From assembly GCA_021773335.1 (NCBI GenBank), contig JAJFKG010000016.1, positions 86,434-150,433 on the forward strand: a stretch of DNA of 64,000 nt, read 5' to 3'. Under the pieces are notes generated by a model that saw only the letters and a program-made list of their open reading frames with translations, searched no databases and was not told where the DNA came from. This DNA comes from Gammaproteobacteria bacterium. GTDB lineage: Bacteria; Pseudomonadota; Gammaproteobacteria; JAJFKG01. Shown here piece after piece: positions 17,459-27,482 of the stretch (within the stretch, counting starts at the first letter, position 1; each line of letters starts with the position of its first letter). Both the position numbers and the translations under genes were made by a program.

Positions 17459-18555
17459 ACTTAACAAAACTAATCGATGAAAAGCTCTCCTCTCTTGATA
17501 TCAACCATTATCAATTGCAAAATGCTGCGCGCACAACACTTGCTGTTATCTGTGCAATATTGCTTTTCGTTTGGTTAGGTGGAACAGTACAGGGCATTTG
17601 GTTGATTATTGCGACCTGGTTTTTATCACAGGTGAATTTGGATGTCGATCGCAAAACTAAATGTAAACTAATCATATACTCTGGTTTGTTTGCTGCTATT
17701 GGTGCCACCATTGCGACACTGATAAACCAGCATATCTATGTCGTGTTAGTATTTGTGTTTGTTGTTGTATTTGGCTTTTTTATTTTTCGATTACACAATC
17801 CTTATTTCACTCGTATCCGTTTTTGGATTTTAATGCTTATCTTAGTTGCTGCAGGTATGCCAACCAGCGGTTCCATCAGTGATGCGCTACAACGCGGTCT
17901 TTTTATTTTATTAGCTACTATTATCGTCCTAGTCTTTGCTTTAGTATTTTGGCCACAAAATTTGCTGGCACAACAAAGAAAAAATCTAGCCGCTGTCACC
18001 AATAACCTGCGTATTTTATACGCCAGCATTAATATCCCTCTAAAAGACCAACCTAATTTACTTTACCGCCAGTATAATTTACGTAGCAAAACCGTCTCAT
18101 CATTACTGGAAGCACGTCAGGCTCAAGAATCTCTCGCCAATAATGTCCACAATGCGGAAATCACCGTCACCTATTTGGCTTTGTGTAACACCATGACACG
18201 CCTATTCGAGTTAATTTTGTCATTTCATCGTATGACGAAAAAACCCGCTGTTAGAGCTTTCCGTGAAACACATAACGATGAAGTCAACGCTATTTCTAGG
18301 ATATACAATAGAACCTTTCATGCGATTAGTGAGCGTCTTACAGACCAGCATGCTTTGATACATGTATTTACAATCAAACATTCGGTTCTCGAGTTTGCCG
18401 AATCAATTCTCACTTATATTGAGCAAATCCAAAGCCAACTAACGGCCATCGATATCGTTGAATTATCACGTTACCACTCAATAACCATTTCATTTAATAA
18501 AGAAATTGTTCGTGTTATTCGCCATATGCAGCGTTTGCAACGGTTAAAGATATGA
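17455..18555 (+). CDS. FUSC-family inner membrane protein (first of tandem pair)
   Basis: A 366-residue protein with an N-terminal membrane domain of about six helices (roughly residues 25-165) typical of FUSC/ArAE proteins such as YccS and AaeB. A long helical cytoplasmic C-terminal half follows (after FWPQNLLAQQRK). AaeB-type members export aromatic acids; many FUSC proteins have no known substrate. It has about half the length of a full AaeB, consistent with two such chains assembling. It overlaps rsmD and the next FUSC gene by 4 bases each. Confidence 0.75.
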   Translation: MNLTKLIDEKLSSLDINHYQLQNAARTTLAVICAILLFVWLGGTVQGIWLIIATWFLSQVNLDVDRKTKCKLIIYSGLFAAIGATIATLINQHIYVVLVFVFVVVFGFFIFRLHNPYFTRIRFWILMLILVAAGMPTSGSISDALQRGLFILLATIIVLVFALVFWPQNLLAQQRKNLAAVTNNLRILYASINIPLKDQPNLLYRQYNLRSKTVSSLLEARQAQESLANNVHNAEITVTYLALCNTMTRLFELILSFHRMTKKPAVRAFRETHNDEVNAISRIYNRTFHAISERLTDQHALIHVFTIKHSVLEFAESILTYIEQIQSQLTAIDIVELSRYHSITISFNKEIVRVIRHMQRLQRLKI

Positions 18556-19652
18556 AGACAGACAATCAACAAAAATGTTCCACTTGGCAAACTATAAGTC
18601 ATTATATTGCTATCGCCGAAGTGCGTCTTGCCCTACAGGCTGCAATAGCAGCGGCGCTTGCAGTTTTGGCATATCAATTTTTTGGTATAAAAAATGGGTA
18701 TTGGGTATTAGTGACTGTGCTTGTGGTAATGCAAGCAAACATCGGCTCTTCGATAAAACGCGCGGGGCAACGTATCTTGGGCACTTTTTTAGGTGCCGTT
18801 TTCTCAGTTTTACTTTTTCATTACGTAACAACGAATGTAATTATTTTAAGTTATCTCTTTCTTATTTGTCTCTTTCTACAATTCGCAATTCCACTTTGGC
18901 GCTATACAGCGATCGCTTTTTTTGTAACAATTAGCGTACTTGTTGGCTTAGAATTACTTATCATCACTGCTATGGGATCAACAAATACAACCAGCAATTT
19001 TATTGCCGTCCGACTCGCCGATACTTGCATTGGCATTTCAATCGGCGTGTTAGTCTCTCTGTTTGTTTTTCCAAACCGTGCAGGACGTGCACTACGCAAC
19101 AGTATCGCGAATGGATTGCGCGCAACTGATTGTTATTTCCAAGCAATCGCAACTTATTATTTAGTCACTGAAAACCAGTCTCAAGATGACAATATAGAAT
19201 TACTAAAACAACCTCTTATTCAAACCTTGCAAGAAAACCGTACTTACCTCAGCCAGCACAAATTCGAAAACATGTGGAGAAAAACCGATAATTACTCTCT
19301 CTATCAACTATTACTCATGGAAGAACGCTTACTCGAATTATTAACGTTTATGGCGAGTTACGCAGAATTTCACTGTCAAGAATCCTGTAAAACTTGTTTT
19401 GACGTCAAAGTTAAAGAAATCGTAGCCGAAATAAGCGACGTATTACATAAAATCGCAACAGCGGTTGAAACACGCAGTGACTTTCCCAAAATCGATGCCC
19501 TATATGACACAACTAATGAATTGCTTAGAGCTATTGAACAAGAAAGCCAACAGTTGGAAAACACACCGACCAAAGCTATCGTGCATTTGACAAGTTTCCT
19601 GTATGATATACAAGATATGTTAACGTGTTTACAACGCCCTGCTCTGCCGTAA
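18552..19652 (+). CDS. FUSC-family inner membrane protein (second of tandem pair)
   Basis: Like its upstream neighbour it has 366 residues, an N-terminal block of about six membrane helices and a helical cytosolic C-terminal half, but the sequences are clearly diverged. The motif KNGYWVLVTVLVVMQANIGSSIKRAGQRILGT (split here by its helices) is a hallmark of the FUSC domain: a tryptophan-rich loop, then the RxxxRxxGT-type segment. It overlaps the upstream gene by four bases (ATGA) and lies 12 bases before rpiA. The two probably form one transporter-like complex. Substrate unknown. Confidence 0.8.
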   Translation: MKTDNQQKCSTWQTISHYIAIAEVRLALQAAIAAALAVLAYQFFGIKNGYWVLVTVLVVMQANIGSSIKRAGQRILGTFLGAVFSVLLFHYVTTNVIILSYLFLICLFLQFAIPLWRYTAIAFFVTISVLVGLELLIITAMGSTNTTSNFIAVRLADTCIGISIGVLVSLFVFPNRAGRALRNSIANGLRATDCYFQAIATYYLVTENQSQDDNIELLKQPLIQTLQENRTYLSQHKFENMWRKTDNYSLYQLLLMEERLLELLTFMASYAEFHCQESCKTCFDVKVKEIVAEISDVLHKIATAVETRSDFPKIDALYDTTNELLRAIEQESQQLENTPTKAIVHLTSFLYDIQDMLTCLQRPALP

Positions 19653-19664
19653 AAGGATAAACAA

Positions 19665-20327
19665 ATGGATAAAGAATCACGCAAAAAAGCCGCAGCAGAA
19701 GCCGCATTGCAATACATCGATGATGATATGGTCGTTGGTGTAGGCACCGGTTCAACCGCAAGCTATTTCATCGACGCGCTAGCAAGTATGAAACACCGTA
19801 TCGAAGGCACTGTTGCTAGTTCAAAAGAAACTGAACAAAAGCTCAAAGCCCACGGCATTCGTGTATTTGACTTAAACACCGTTGACAATGTACCTGTGTA
19901 TGTCGATGGCGCCGATGAAATTAATAAGTACCTACACATGGTAAAAGGTGGTGGTGGTGCTTTGACGCGTGAAAAAATTATTGCCGCAGTCGCCAGAAAA
20001 TTTATTTGCATTGCTGATGATAGTAAGCAAGTCGATGTCATGGGCAACTTCCCGATTCCTGTTGAAGTTATCCCTATGGCGCGCAGCTACGTTGCGCGTC
20101 AAATCGTTGTCATGGGCGGAGACCCCATTTATCGTGACGGCTTTGTCACCGATAATGGCAACATCATCATCGACATTCATAATTTGAAAATCATGGAGCC
20201 ACTTAAACTCGAGCAAAACCTTAATAATATCGTTGGCGTCGTCACTAATGGTCTCTTCGCCAATCGTCCTGCTGATTTACTCTTATTGGGTACAGGTGAT
20301 GAAGTACGTACGTTTAAAGCAAAATAA
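19665..20327 (+). CDS. rpiA: Ribose-5-phosphate isomerase A
   Basis: A 220-residue enzyme interconverting ribose-5-phosphate and ribulose-5-phosphate in the pentose phosphate pathway. Motifs: [15 protein letters not shown] (phosphate loop), DGADEIN with catalytic Asp/Glu, [13 protein letters not shown] with the active-site Lys and Glu. Length matches the family. An AAAAGGATAAACAA ribosome site precedes the ATG. It closes a plus-strand run starting at 14106. The related rpe gene lies 4.5 kb away on the other strand. Confidence 0.95.
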   Translation: MDKESRKKAAAEAALQYIDDDMVVGVGTGSTASYFIDALASMKHRIEGTVASSKETEQKLKAHGIRVFDLNTVDNVPVYVDGADEINKYLHMVKGGGGALTREKIIAAVARKFICIADDSKQVDVMGNFPIPVEVIPMARSYVARQIVVMGGDPIYRDGFVTDNGNIIIDIHNLKIMEPLKLEQNLNNIVGVVTNGLFANRPADLLLLGTGDEVRTFKAK

Positions 20328-20361
20328 AGTAATTGATAAAAAACTAACGAATTATTAGGTG

Positions 20362-20802
20362 CTACAGATACTGCAATTTTTCATAAAAATTTAATTTTTC
20401 GAGAATACTGACCAACTCAGACTTATAGTGGCATTTGAATTTTGCTTTAATCTGAGCAAGTATGTTTTCTACTGTTCTTGGTGACCTGCAAATAAATGTC
20501 GCAGATTGTTTGACCGTATAGCCTTGTAATAACAATTTCAACACCTCTATTTCGCGGCGCGTTAATTCTATTTTTTCACCATTATAGCCTAACTGTATTC
20601 GATCAATTTTGTTTTTCAATTTGCTAAGAGAATTACTTTGCTTAATTTCCGGAAGCAATTGCTTATTGGGAAGATATCGCATTCGATGTGGTTCTAACTT
20701 TTTAATGATATCTCGATGAAAATTAAAATATAAGAGAATAAAACGACTATCTAACTTAATCCAGGTTATTGTCCAACACCTATATTTCGACTCAAAGAAC
20801 AT
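20362..20802 (-). CDS. Short LuxR-type (GerE) regulator, N-terminally reduced
   Basis: At most 146 residues. The C-terminal 65 residues are a GerE/LuxR helix-turn-helix: LTRREIEVLKLLLQGYTVKQSA, then the recognition helix SPRTVENILAQIKAKF. No autoinducer, PAS or receiver domain is recognisable in the N-terminal part, which is basic and hydrophobic. A stop codon lies five codons upstream of the first ATG in the same frame, so no longer product can be made. It may be a free-standing DNA-binding regulator or a remnant of a full-length one. Base composition is more AT-rich than the neighbouring genes. Confidence 0.7.
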   Translation of the reverse strand: MFFESKYRCWTITWIKLDSRFILLYFNFHRDIIKKLEPHRMRYLPNKQLLPEIKQSNSLSKLKNKIDRIQLGYNGEKIELTRREIEVLKLLLQGYTVKQSATFICRSPRTVENILAQIKAKFKCHYKSELVSILEKLNFYEKLQYL

Positions 20803-20987
20803 AAAAATGCGTTCTTATTCACAAATACCAGCCTAGTTAGACCCCGGCTGGCTCTAACTTACTAATTATAAAAACATTCATACTAGCGACTAAATTAGTG
20901 GTGAGCTTGCTACAAATGGGAGTTATGGTGTATAACATTTAGTAGGGCAGGTAAGGCCTTTAGCATGCATGAATATGATGCATTAGC

Positions 20988-21791
20988 TCAGCCAACTATA
21001 AACAATTCACGCAATTGCTGGCCAGGATCTTCGGCTTTCATAAGACCTTCGCCCACTAAAAAAGCATGAATATCATATTCACGTAAATGTTTAACGTCGG
21101 CTTTGCGTTGAATACCGCTTTCAGTAATCACGATACAATCTTCTGGGACCTGCTTACGCAATTTTATTGTGGTATCAATTGAAGTGGTAAATGTCTTTAG
21201 ATCACGATTATTGATACCTATCATTCTAGGTTGTAAAGTGAGGGCGCGCTGCAGCTCTTCCTCATTATGTGCCTCTAGCAATACATCTAAACCAAGTTCA
21301 CTTGCCAAATGATATAGCTCGGCCAACTGTTGGTCATCAAGAATAGCAGTGATCAATAATAAGCAATCTGCTCCCAGGCTACGCGTTTCATAAACTTGAT
21401 AGGGGGTTAAAATAAAATCTTTACGTAAGATTGGCAGAGTAACAACCTCGCGAACTTGCTGTAAATAATCATCATGCCCTTGAAAAAATTCTTCATCAGT
21501 TAATACTGACAAACAAGTGGCGCCTCCGCGTTGGTAACTCTGAGCGATTTCAACTGGCTGAAAGTCCCCACGAATGACGCCTTTACTGGGCGAAGCTTTT
21601 TTTATTTCAGCAATTACTGCATCTTTGCCAGCCACAATGCTTGTTTGCAGCGACTCAATGAAGCCTCGACAAGGCGACATATCTGCAACACGTGCTTGCA
21701 ATACGTCAAAGGGGTCACGTTCACTGCGCTGCTTAATCTCTAATTGTTTATGGCGTACAATTTTTTGTAACACATCGGTTTTTGTTGACAT
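20988..21791 (-). CDS. trpC: Indole-3-glycerol phosphate synthase
   Basis: A 267-residue monofunctional TrpC that cyclises CdRP to indole-3-glycerol phosphate. The TIM-barrel motifs VIAEIKKASPSKG (Lys), LTDEEFFQG, LRKDFILTPYQVYE, LLEAHNEEEL, IGINNRDLKTF and ESGI are all present. No TrpF domain is fused. It starts one base after the trpD stop, and an AGGGAAA site precedes it. Last gene of the amgK-to-trpC run. No clear rho-independent terminator follows. Confidence 0.95.
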   Translation of the reverse strand: MSTKTDVLQKIVRHKQLEIKQRSERDPFDVLQARVADMSPCRGFIESLQTSIVAGKDAVIAEIKKASPSKGVIRGDFQPVEIAQSYQRGGATCLSVLTDEEFFQGHDDYLQQVREVVTLPILRKDFILTPYQVYETRSLGADCLLLITAILDDQQLAELYHLASELGLDVLLEAHNEEELQRALTLQPRMIGINNRDLKTFTTSIDTTIKLRKQVPEDCIVITESGIQRKADVKHLREYDIHAFLVGEGLMKAEDPGQQLRELFIVG

Positions 21792-21792
21792 C

Positions 21793-22815
21793 TTATTTCC
21801 CTAACTGTTGGCTGAGCTGCACCAATTGCGTAAGCTTCTGTTCCGCCTTACTACTATCAATTACTGCTTGTGCACACGCGACGCCTTGCGTAATAGAATC
21901 GACAATCCCTGTAACATAAATTGCAGCACCAGCATTAAATACCACCATATCACGCGCTGGGCCTGTTTGTTTGCAAAAAACTGCTTGAATCAACTCGAGG
22001 CTTTGTTGCGGATTATTCACCACAAGGGTTTGTAGATCAGCATGATATAAATCAAATTCAACAGGATCCAAGCTATATTCTGCAACGTTGCCATTATTTA
22101 ATTCGGCGATATCAGTTACCGCGGCAATACTGATTTCATCTAAGCCATCACGCGAGTGCACTACTAAGGCACGCTCTACACCCAATTCACCCAGTGCATT
22201 CGCTATTGGCAGCAACCATTTTTTAGCGTATACGCCAAGCAGTAAACGTGTTGCGCCTGCTGGATTGGTTAATGGCCCTAATAAGTTAAAAATACTGCGC
22301 ACGCCTATTGCTTTACGCGCCGCAATTGCATGCTTCATCGCACTATGATGGTGTGGTGCAAATAAAAATCCTATCCCCAACTCATCAACACATTGAGCGA
22401 CTTGTTGCGGCGTTAGATTTAACTCAACCCCTGCTGCTTCAATCACATCGGCGCTACCACTTTTGCTTGATACTGAGCGATTTCCATGTTTCGCAACGCT
22501 ACCACCCGCAGCGGCAACGACAATGGCGCTTGCCGTAGATACATTAAAAATATTGGCCCCGTCACCGCCGGTACCGACAATATCCACTAGTGGACTCGTA
22601 GTAACAGGAATTGGTGTTGCTAAATGCCGCATAACTTTTGCAGCAGCAACAATTTCAGTAATGGTTTCACCCTTAGCACGCAGCGCTAACAAGAAAGCTT
22701 GAATAGCATTTTGTTCGGCACGTCCAGACATAATGGATTTCATCGCTGCCGTCATTTCAGCCGCGTTGAGATCGTAGCCTTGTTGTATATGTTGGAGAGT
22801 ATTTGCTAAATCCAT
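21793..22815 (-). CDS. trpD: Anthranilate phosphoribosyltransferase
   Basis: A 340-residue enzyme joining anthranilate to PRPP. The PRPP site is VGTGGDGANIFNVSTASA, with KHGNRSVSSKSGSADVIEA and the NLLGPLTNPA loop downstream. The full length and catalytic residues are intact. It lies 3 bases after trpG and 1 base before trpC, so expression is tightly coupled. Confidence 0.96.
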   Translation of the reverse strand: MDLANTLQHIQQGYDLNAAEMTAAMKSIMSGRAEQNAIQAFLLALRAKGETITEIVAAAKVMRHLATPIPVTTSPLVDIVGTGGDGANIFNVSTASAIVVAAAGGSVAKHGNRSVSSKSGSADVIEAAGVELNLTPQQVAQCVDELGIGFLFAPHHHSAMKHAIAARKAIGVRSIFNLLGPLTNPAGATRLLLGVYAKKWLLPIANALGELGVERALVVHSRDGLDEISIAAVTDIAELNNGNVAEYSLDPVEFDLYHADLQTLVVNNPQQSLELIQAVFCKQTGPARDMVVFNAGAAIYVTGIVDSITQGVACAQAVIDSSKAEQKLTQLVQLSQQLGK

Positions 22816-22818
22816 CGC

Positions 22819-23403
22819 CTAAACTGACATTTGCAAGAAATTACTCAACAAATCATGCCCCATCACTGTCAAAATTGATTCAGGATGAAATTGTACACCC
22901 TCTAGCACATACTCGCGATGGCGTACGCCCATGATTTCATCCAGCTCTCCATTATCATCTACCGTCCAAGCAGTTATTTCGAAACAATCCGGTAAAGTAG
23001 CTTGCTCAGCAACTAAGGAATGATAACGTGTCGCCGTAAATGGGTTAGGTAAGTTGGCAAAAACACCTTGGTTATTGTGGTAAATTTGTGAAGTTTTACC
23101 ATGCATAATTTGTTTGGCATGCACGATATTGCCACCAAATACTTGCACCATACTTTGATGACCTAAACAAACACCCAGTATCGGCAACTTACCCGCAAAA
23201 TGTTCTATCGCAGCCATTGATATACCAGCTTCATTAGGCGTACATGGCCCAGGCGAGATGACTAATTGTTGCGGTTTTAACTGTTGTATTTCTTCTAAAG
23301 TAATCTGATCATTACGATAAACCGTCACACCTGCGCCTAGCTCACCAAGATATTGGACTAAATTGTAGGTAAAGGAATCATAATTATCGATCATTAATAG
23401 CAT
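22819..23403 (-). CDS. trpG: Anthranilate/aminodeoxychorismate synthase glutamine amidotransferase subunit
   Basis: A 194-residue class I glutamine amidotransferase that supplies ammonia to TrpE, and probably also to PabB, as in bacteria with one shared TrpG/PabA. The nucleophile is Cys79 in GVCLGHQ, the oxyanion region is [11 protein letters not shown], and the His-Glu pair lies in GVQFHPESI. It is separate from trpD rather than fused. Four bases separate it from trpE. Confidence 0.94.
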   Translation of the reverse strand: MLLMIDNYDSFTYNLVQYLGELGAGVTVYRNDQITLEEIQQLKPQQLVISPGPCTPNEAGISMAAIEHFAGKLPILGVCLGHQSMVQVFGGNIVHAKQIMHGKTSQIYHNNQGVFANLPNPFTATRYHSLVAEQATLPDCFEITAWTVDDNGELDEIMGVRHREYVLEGVQFHPESILTVMGHDLLSNFLQMSV

Positions 23404-23407
23404 GCTA

Positions 23408-24886
23408 TCACAACCCTTCTTCAGCCATTGTTGCGGCGCGAAATAGTGCGCGCGCTTTATTAACGGTTTCTTCCCATTCAGCTTTGGGATTTGAGTCTGC
23501 CACTAAACCACTGCCCGTCTGAATCACAATTTGTCCATCCTTAATAACTGCCGTGCGAATCGCAATAGCAACATCCATTTGTCCATTCCAAGCAATATAA
23601 CCCACAGCGCCACCATAGATTCCGCGCTTGACGGTTTCAATCTCATCGATCACTTCCATCGCTCGCACTTTTGACGCACCACTTAGAGTCCCTGCAGGTA
23701 ATACGGAACTCAACACATCCAGTGCATTTAGCTCTGGCTTAAGCTTACCAATAACATTTGAGCTAATATGCATAACATGTGAATAGCGCTCCACTTTCAT
23801 TTGTTCCGTCACTTCAACGCTATGAGTTTGGGCAATACGGCCAACATCATTGCGCCCTAAATCTATTAACATTAAGTGTTCAGCAACTTCTTTGGGATCA
23901 TCCAAAAGATCTTTTTCCAAAGCTAAATCTTCTGCTTCGGTTTTACCACGCCGGCGTGTACCTGCCAGTGGTCTCACAGTAACAGTATCTTCTTCAAGCC
24001 GCACTAAAACTTCAGGCGATGAGCCTACGATGTGAAAATCACCCAGATTTAAGTAATACAGGTAAGGTGATGGATTCAAATAACGTAATGCACGATATAA
24101 GTTAATCGGTGGTGCTTTAAAAGGCGCTGTTAAACGCCGCGAAAACACCACCTGCATAACGTCACCTGCAACGATGTAATCTTTGACTTTCAGCACCGCT
24201 TTTTCATACTCAGGATATTCAATATTAGACTGTAAACCATCTTCGCTGATGGGCGAGTCATTAACAATATCGAGTGTTGCCGTCACTTTACCCTGTTGTA
24301 GTTTTTCTTCGATTGCATCCACGCGCTGCTGAGTTTTTTCCCATGCATCAGCTTGGCTCGGGTCCGCATAAACAATAATACTTGCTTGCGCTTTGAAATT
24401 ATCAAACAAAATAATTTCATCTGAAACCATCAGTAAAATATCAGGACATTGTAAAGAATCAGGCAACTCACACGGCCATAAACGTGGTTCAACATAACGC
24501 ACTGCGTCATAACCAAAATAACCAACAAAACCGCCGTTAAATCGCGGTGCATCTTCTAACTCCGCAACGCTAAACTGTTGTTGATATTCCTGCAACCATT
24601 GCAGTGGATTAGCAACCTCTTGTTGTAAAACTTGTTGGCCATTTTGGCTTACTGTGACTTGCTTACCTCTCGCTCTAATTACCATACGACAGGGTAAACC
24701 AATGATGGAATAGCGCCCCCATTTTTCACCACCTTGCAGCGATTCAAACAAATAGGAAAAAGGGGCATCCGCCACTTTTAAATAACAACTCAGTGGCGTA
24801 TGCAAATCAGCAAATAGATTACGCCTAACCGGAATACGGTTATAACCTTGTTTAACGAGTTCTTGATAATCACTAAGGGTCGTCAC
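23408..24886 (-). CDS. trpE: Anthranilate synthase component I
   Basis: A 492-residue chorismate-using synthase. The N-terminal domain keeps the tryptophan-feedback region ([17 protein letters not shown], about 48-64). The C-terminal chorismate domain includes [63 protein letters not shown] and [11 protein letters not shown]. There is no leader peptide or attenuator directly upstream: rpe ends only 12 bases before it, so it is read from an upstream promoter. Confidence 0.95.
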   Translation of the reverse strand: MTTLSDYQELVKQGYNRIPVRRNLFADLHTPLSCYLKVADAPFSYLFESLQGGEKWGRYSIIGLPCRMVIRARGKQVTVSQNGQQVLQQEVANPLQWLQEYQQQFSVAELEDAPRFNGGFVGYFGYDAVRYVEPRLWPCELPDSLQCPDILLMVSDEIILFDNFKAQASIIVYADPSQADAWEKTQQRVDAIEEKLQQGKVTATLDIVNDSPISEDGLQSNIEYPEYEKAVLKVKDYIVAGDVMQVVFSRRLTAPFKAPPINLYRALRYLNPSPYLYYLNLGDFHIVGSSPEVLVRLEEDTVTVRPLAGTRRRGKTEAEDLALEKDLLDDPKEVAEHLMLIDLGRNDVGRIAQTHSVEVTEQMKVERYSHVMHISSNVIGKLKPELNALDVLSSVLPAGTLSGASKVRAMEVIDEIETVKRGIYGGAVGYIAWNGQMDVAIAIRTAVIKDGQIVIQTGSGLVADSNPKAEWEETVNKARALFRAATMAEEGL

Positions 24887-24898
24887 TACGGTATGCCT

Positions 24899-25570
24899 TT
24901 AGCATGCAGCTGTTAATTGTTGACGCATTGCCGTTATTGTAGCTTGATAATCATCGCTATTAAAAATAGCAGAGCCAGCAACAAAAGTATCAGCGCCAGC
25001 GTTTGCGATCTGGGCGATATTATTTAACTTTACGCCACCATCTACTTCGAGACGAATATCGTAACCGCTTGCATCAATCATTTGCCGCACTTTAGTAATT
25101 TTTTGTAAAACATTCACTATAAATGCTTGGCCAGCAAAACCGGGATTAACCGACATCAACAAAATCATATCTAGCTTGTCCATGACGTGTTCTAGGTGAT
25201 GTACGGGGGTAGCCGGATTCAAAGCCAATGCCGCTTTACAGCCATGGTCGCGAATTAATTGTAAACTACGATCCACATGATCGGTCGCTTCAGGGTGAAA
25301 ACTAATATAACTGGCGCCTGCCGCAGCAAAACTGGCAATCATGGCATCCACCGGCGTTATCATCAAATGCACATCGATGGGCACAGTAATACCATAATCA
25401 CGCAGTGCCTGGCACACTAACGGTCCTATTGTTAAATTCGGCACAAAATGATTATCCATTACATCAAAGTGGATCATATCGGCGCCGGCATCGAGAACTG
25501 CTTCTGACTCAGCACCGAGGCGCGCAAAATCAGCGGATAAAATCGATGGGGCAATGATGTAGTTTGTCAT
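24899..25570 (-). CDS. rpe: Ribulose-phosphate 3-epimerase
   Basis: A 223-residue TIM-barrel epimerase interconverting ribulose-5-phosphate and xylulose-5-phosphate. Motifs: [47 protein letters not shown] and the phosphate-binding [20 protein letters not shown]. It lies between murU and trpE on one transcript; rpe upstream of trpE is also seen in other gammaproteobacteria. Confidence 0.95.
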   Translation of the reverse strand: MTNYIIAPSILSADFARLGAESEAVLDAGADMIHFDVMDNHFVPNLTIGPLVCQALRDYGITVPIDVHLMITPVDAMIASFAAAGASYISFHPEATDHVDRSLQLIRDHGCKAALALNPATPVHHLEHVMDKLDMILLMSVNPGFAGQAFIVNVLQKITKVRQMIDASGYDIRLEVDGGVKLNNIAQIANAGADTFVAGSAIFNSDDYQATITAMRQQLTAAC

Positions 25571-25593
25571 AAGTCACCAATTTTCATAATTTA

Positions 25594-26262
25594 CTAATAA
25601 TCACTTTTATCAGCAGTATTTAACGCTTGCAACTGTTCAGGGGTGCCTATATTAACCCAATTCCCTTGATAATGCTCTCCAGTCACCTGATCTTGTTGCA
25701 TCGCTTGCCGTAACAATGGTGCAACAGGAAACTTACCTGGTTGAGAATTAGCAAATAGAGCTTTACGATAAACGCCTATATTTCCGTAAGTTAACTTCTC
25801 ATCGCCATCTGCCAGCACTTTTTCTCCCTGTAGTACAAAATCACCTTGGGGATGAAACTCTGGGTTATCAACTAATACAACATGCGCCAAACCGCGAGGT
25901 TGTTTGGGTAAATTTTGCCAAGGATAATCTGTCCATAAATCACCGCTGATAACCACAAAAGGATCATCACCTAAAAGTGGCAATGCTTTTAAAATACCGC
26001 CACCTGTCTCTAACGCCTGATCCGCTTCTTGGGAATACTGGATTGACGCTCCATATTGATTACCATCACCAAGGGCAGCTCGGATTTTATCACCCATATG
26101 ATGTGTATTAATGACTATCTCTTTGATCCCCACTACAACGAGAGACTTAAGCAAACGTACAATAATCATTTCGCCATTGATTTTTAATAGAGGTTTGGGC
26201 ACCCGCTCTGTTAACGCACCCATACGCGCACCGCGCCCAGCGGCTAATATCATCGCTTGCAT
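25594..26262 (-). CDS. murU: N-acetylmuramate alpha-1-phosphate uridylyltransferase MurU
   Basis: A 222-residue nucleotidyltransferase that makes UDP-MurNAc from MurNAc-1-phosphate and UTP in peptidoglycan recycling. The N-terminal motif MILAAGRGARMGALTERVPK contains the GxGxRM loop and catalytic Lys. VISGDLWTDYPW supplies the metal-binding Asp. It follows amgK with a gap of 6 bases, the pairing known from Pseudomonas, where this bypass of MurA gives intrinsic fosfomycin tolerance. Position next to lptD also matches Pseudomonas. Confidence 0.88.
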   Translation of the reverse strand: MQAMILAAGRGARMGALTERVPKPLLKINGEMIIVRLLKSLVVVGIKEIVINTHHMGDKIRAALGDGNQYGASIQYSQEADQALETGGGILKALPLLGDDPFVVISGDLWTDYPWQNLPKQPRGLAHVVLVDNPEFHPQGDFVLQGEKVLADGDEKLTYGNIGVYRKALFANSQPGKFPVAPLLRQAMQQDQVTGEHYQGNWVNIGTPEQLQALNTADKSDY

Positions 26263-26268
26263 TCTGGA

Positions 26269-27285
26269 TTATGTCCTTACCATACCACTTTTGTCGCACA
26301 AACATGGCATAACATGCGCGCTAAGAAATTCATTGAAGCTATCGAGTTCTGGATACTTAGCCCCAACTTGTAACACATAATTTAGCGTCCGTGGAATATC
26401 GGCCAAAAAACCATTGTGGCCATCACGCAAATATTTTCTTGCAAAAATAAAACTTGCCTTTAAATGACGCTGTATTCCCATTACATCAAACCAACGCTGT
26501 AATTGCACTAAGGTTACATCAGTAATAATATCGTTCTGGATAGCTAAGTAATAATAATAACTCAACCATTCTTCAACTTGTTCATGCGGCCATGCAATAT
26601 AACAATCCCGTAGTAATGACACAACATCATACATCACCGGCCCCCACACGGCATCTTGAAAATCCAAAATGCCAACGCCACCATTATCCAGTAACATTAG
26701 ATTACGCGAGTGATAATCACGATGTACACACACTTGCGGTTGTTGTTGCGCATTAGCGATAAGCAAGGCAAACTGTTTAGTAAGCATCACTTGTTGTTCA
26801 CCATCTAACTCAAGCTGTAAGTACTTTTCTAAAAACCAATGTTTGAAAAAATTTAACTCGCGTCCAATGAACGCTTGATCGAAGTGCGGCAACACCCAAT
26901 CATCCACCTTTTGGCATGATTGTATAATAATTAAACTTTGCAATGCTTTTTTATATAAACTATCCGCTGTCTGCTGATTCAATTCACGCAAGTAAAGCCG
27001 TTCACCTAAGTCACTGAGCAAAAGAAACCCTTGTTGCAAATCCGCTGCATAAATTTCCGGCACATGCAGATTTAGACTGGAAAATGTCTGAGCAATAGCG
27101 ACATAGGGATGACTATCTTCTTTTTCTGGTGGCGCATCCATAACCACACGCGTCTCTTTGTCCTTGTGCAAACGTAAATAACGACGAAAACTCGCATCTC
27201 CTTGCATCGGTAGTAACTTATAAGGCTGCCCCGCATAAATACCCTGCAACCATGTGTCTAAAGCTTGTTCTCTTTGCATCATCAC
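26269..27285 (-). CDS. amgK: Anomeric MurNAc/GlcNAc kinase AmgK (APH fold)
   Basis: A 338-residue aminoglycoside-phosphotransferase-fold kinase. The Brenner-type motif is HRDYHSRNLML (catalytic Asp, Asn) and the metal-binding motif is ILDFQDAVWGP. The N-terminal lobe has LPMQGDASFRRYLRL, a nucleotide-loop pattern typical of this family. In Pseudomonas AmgK phosphorylates MurNAc at C1 to feed MurU, and the gene is adjacent to murU and divergent from lptD, exactly as here. First gene of the seven-gene minus-strand operon. Confidence 0.86.
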   Translation of the reverse strand: MMMQREQALDTWLQGIYAGQPYKLLPMQGDASFRRYLRLHKDKETRVVMDAPPEKEDSHPYVAIAQTFSSLNLHVPEIYAADLQQGFLLLSDLGERLYLRELNQQTADSLYKKALQSLIIIQSCQKVDDWVLPHFDQAFIGRELNFFKHWFLEKYLQLELDGEQQVMLTKQFALLIANAQQQPQVCVHRDYHSRNLMLLDNGGVGILDFQDAVWGPVMYDVVSLLRDCYIAWPHEQVEEWLSYYYYLAIQNDIITDVTLVQLQRWFDVMGIQRHLKASFIFARKYLRDGHNGFLADIPRTLNYVLQVGAKYPELDSFNEFLSAHVMPCLCDKSGMVRT

Positions 27286-27482
27286 GATATCTATTTCCAG
27301 TTTGAGTTTGCCGCGAAGCAGCTAAGTATGCATTTCTTTTGCACAAAGACAAGTCCTACTTCTTCGTTGATTCGCTTGCGCAATATACATTACAAAATTT
27401 GAACAAACACAATACTTGCAGGCACCGTCAATCTATGCGATTGTAGCGCGTTTTCTGACAAGCAAACATTAAGACACTCATC

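Noticed and set aside
24887..24898. A trp leader peptide and attenuator before trpE
   Set aside because: Only 12 bases separate rpe and trpE, too little for a leader and alternative hairpins.
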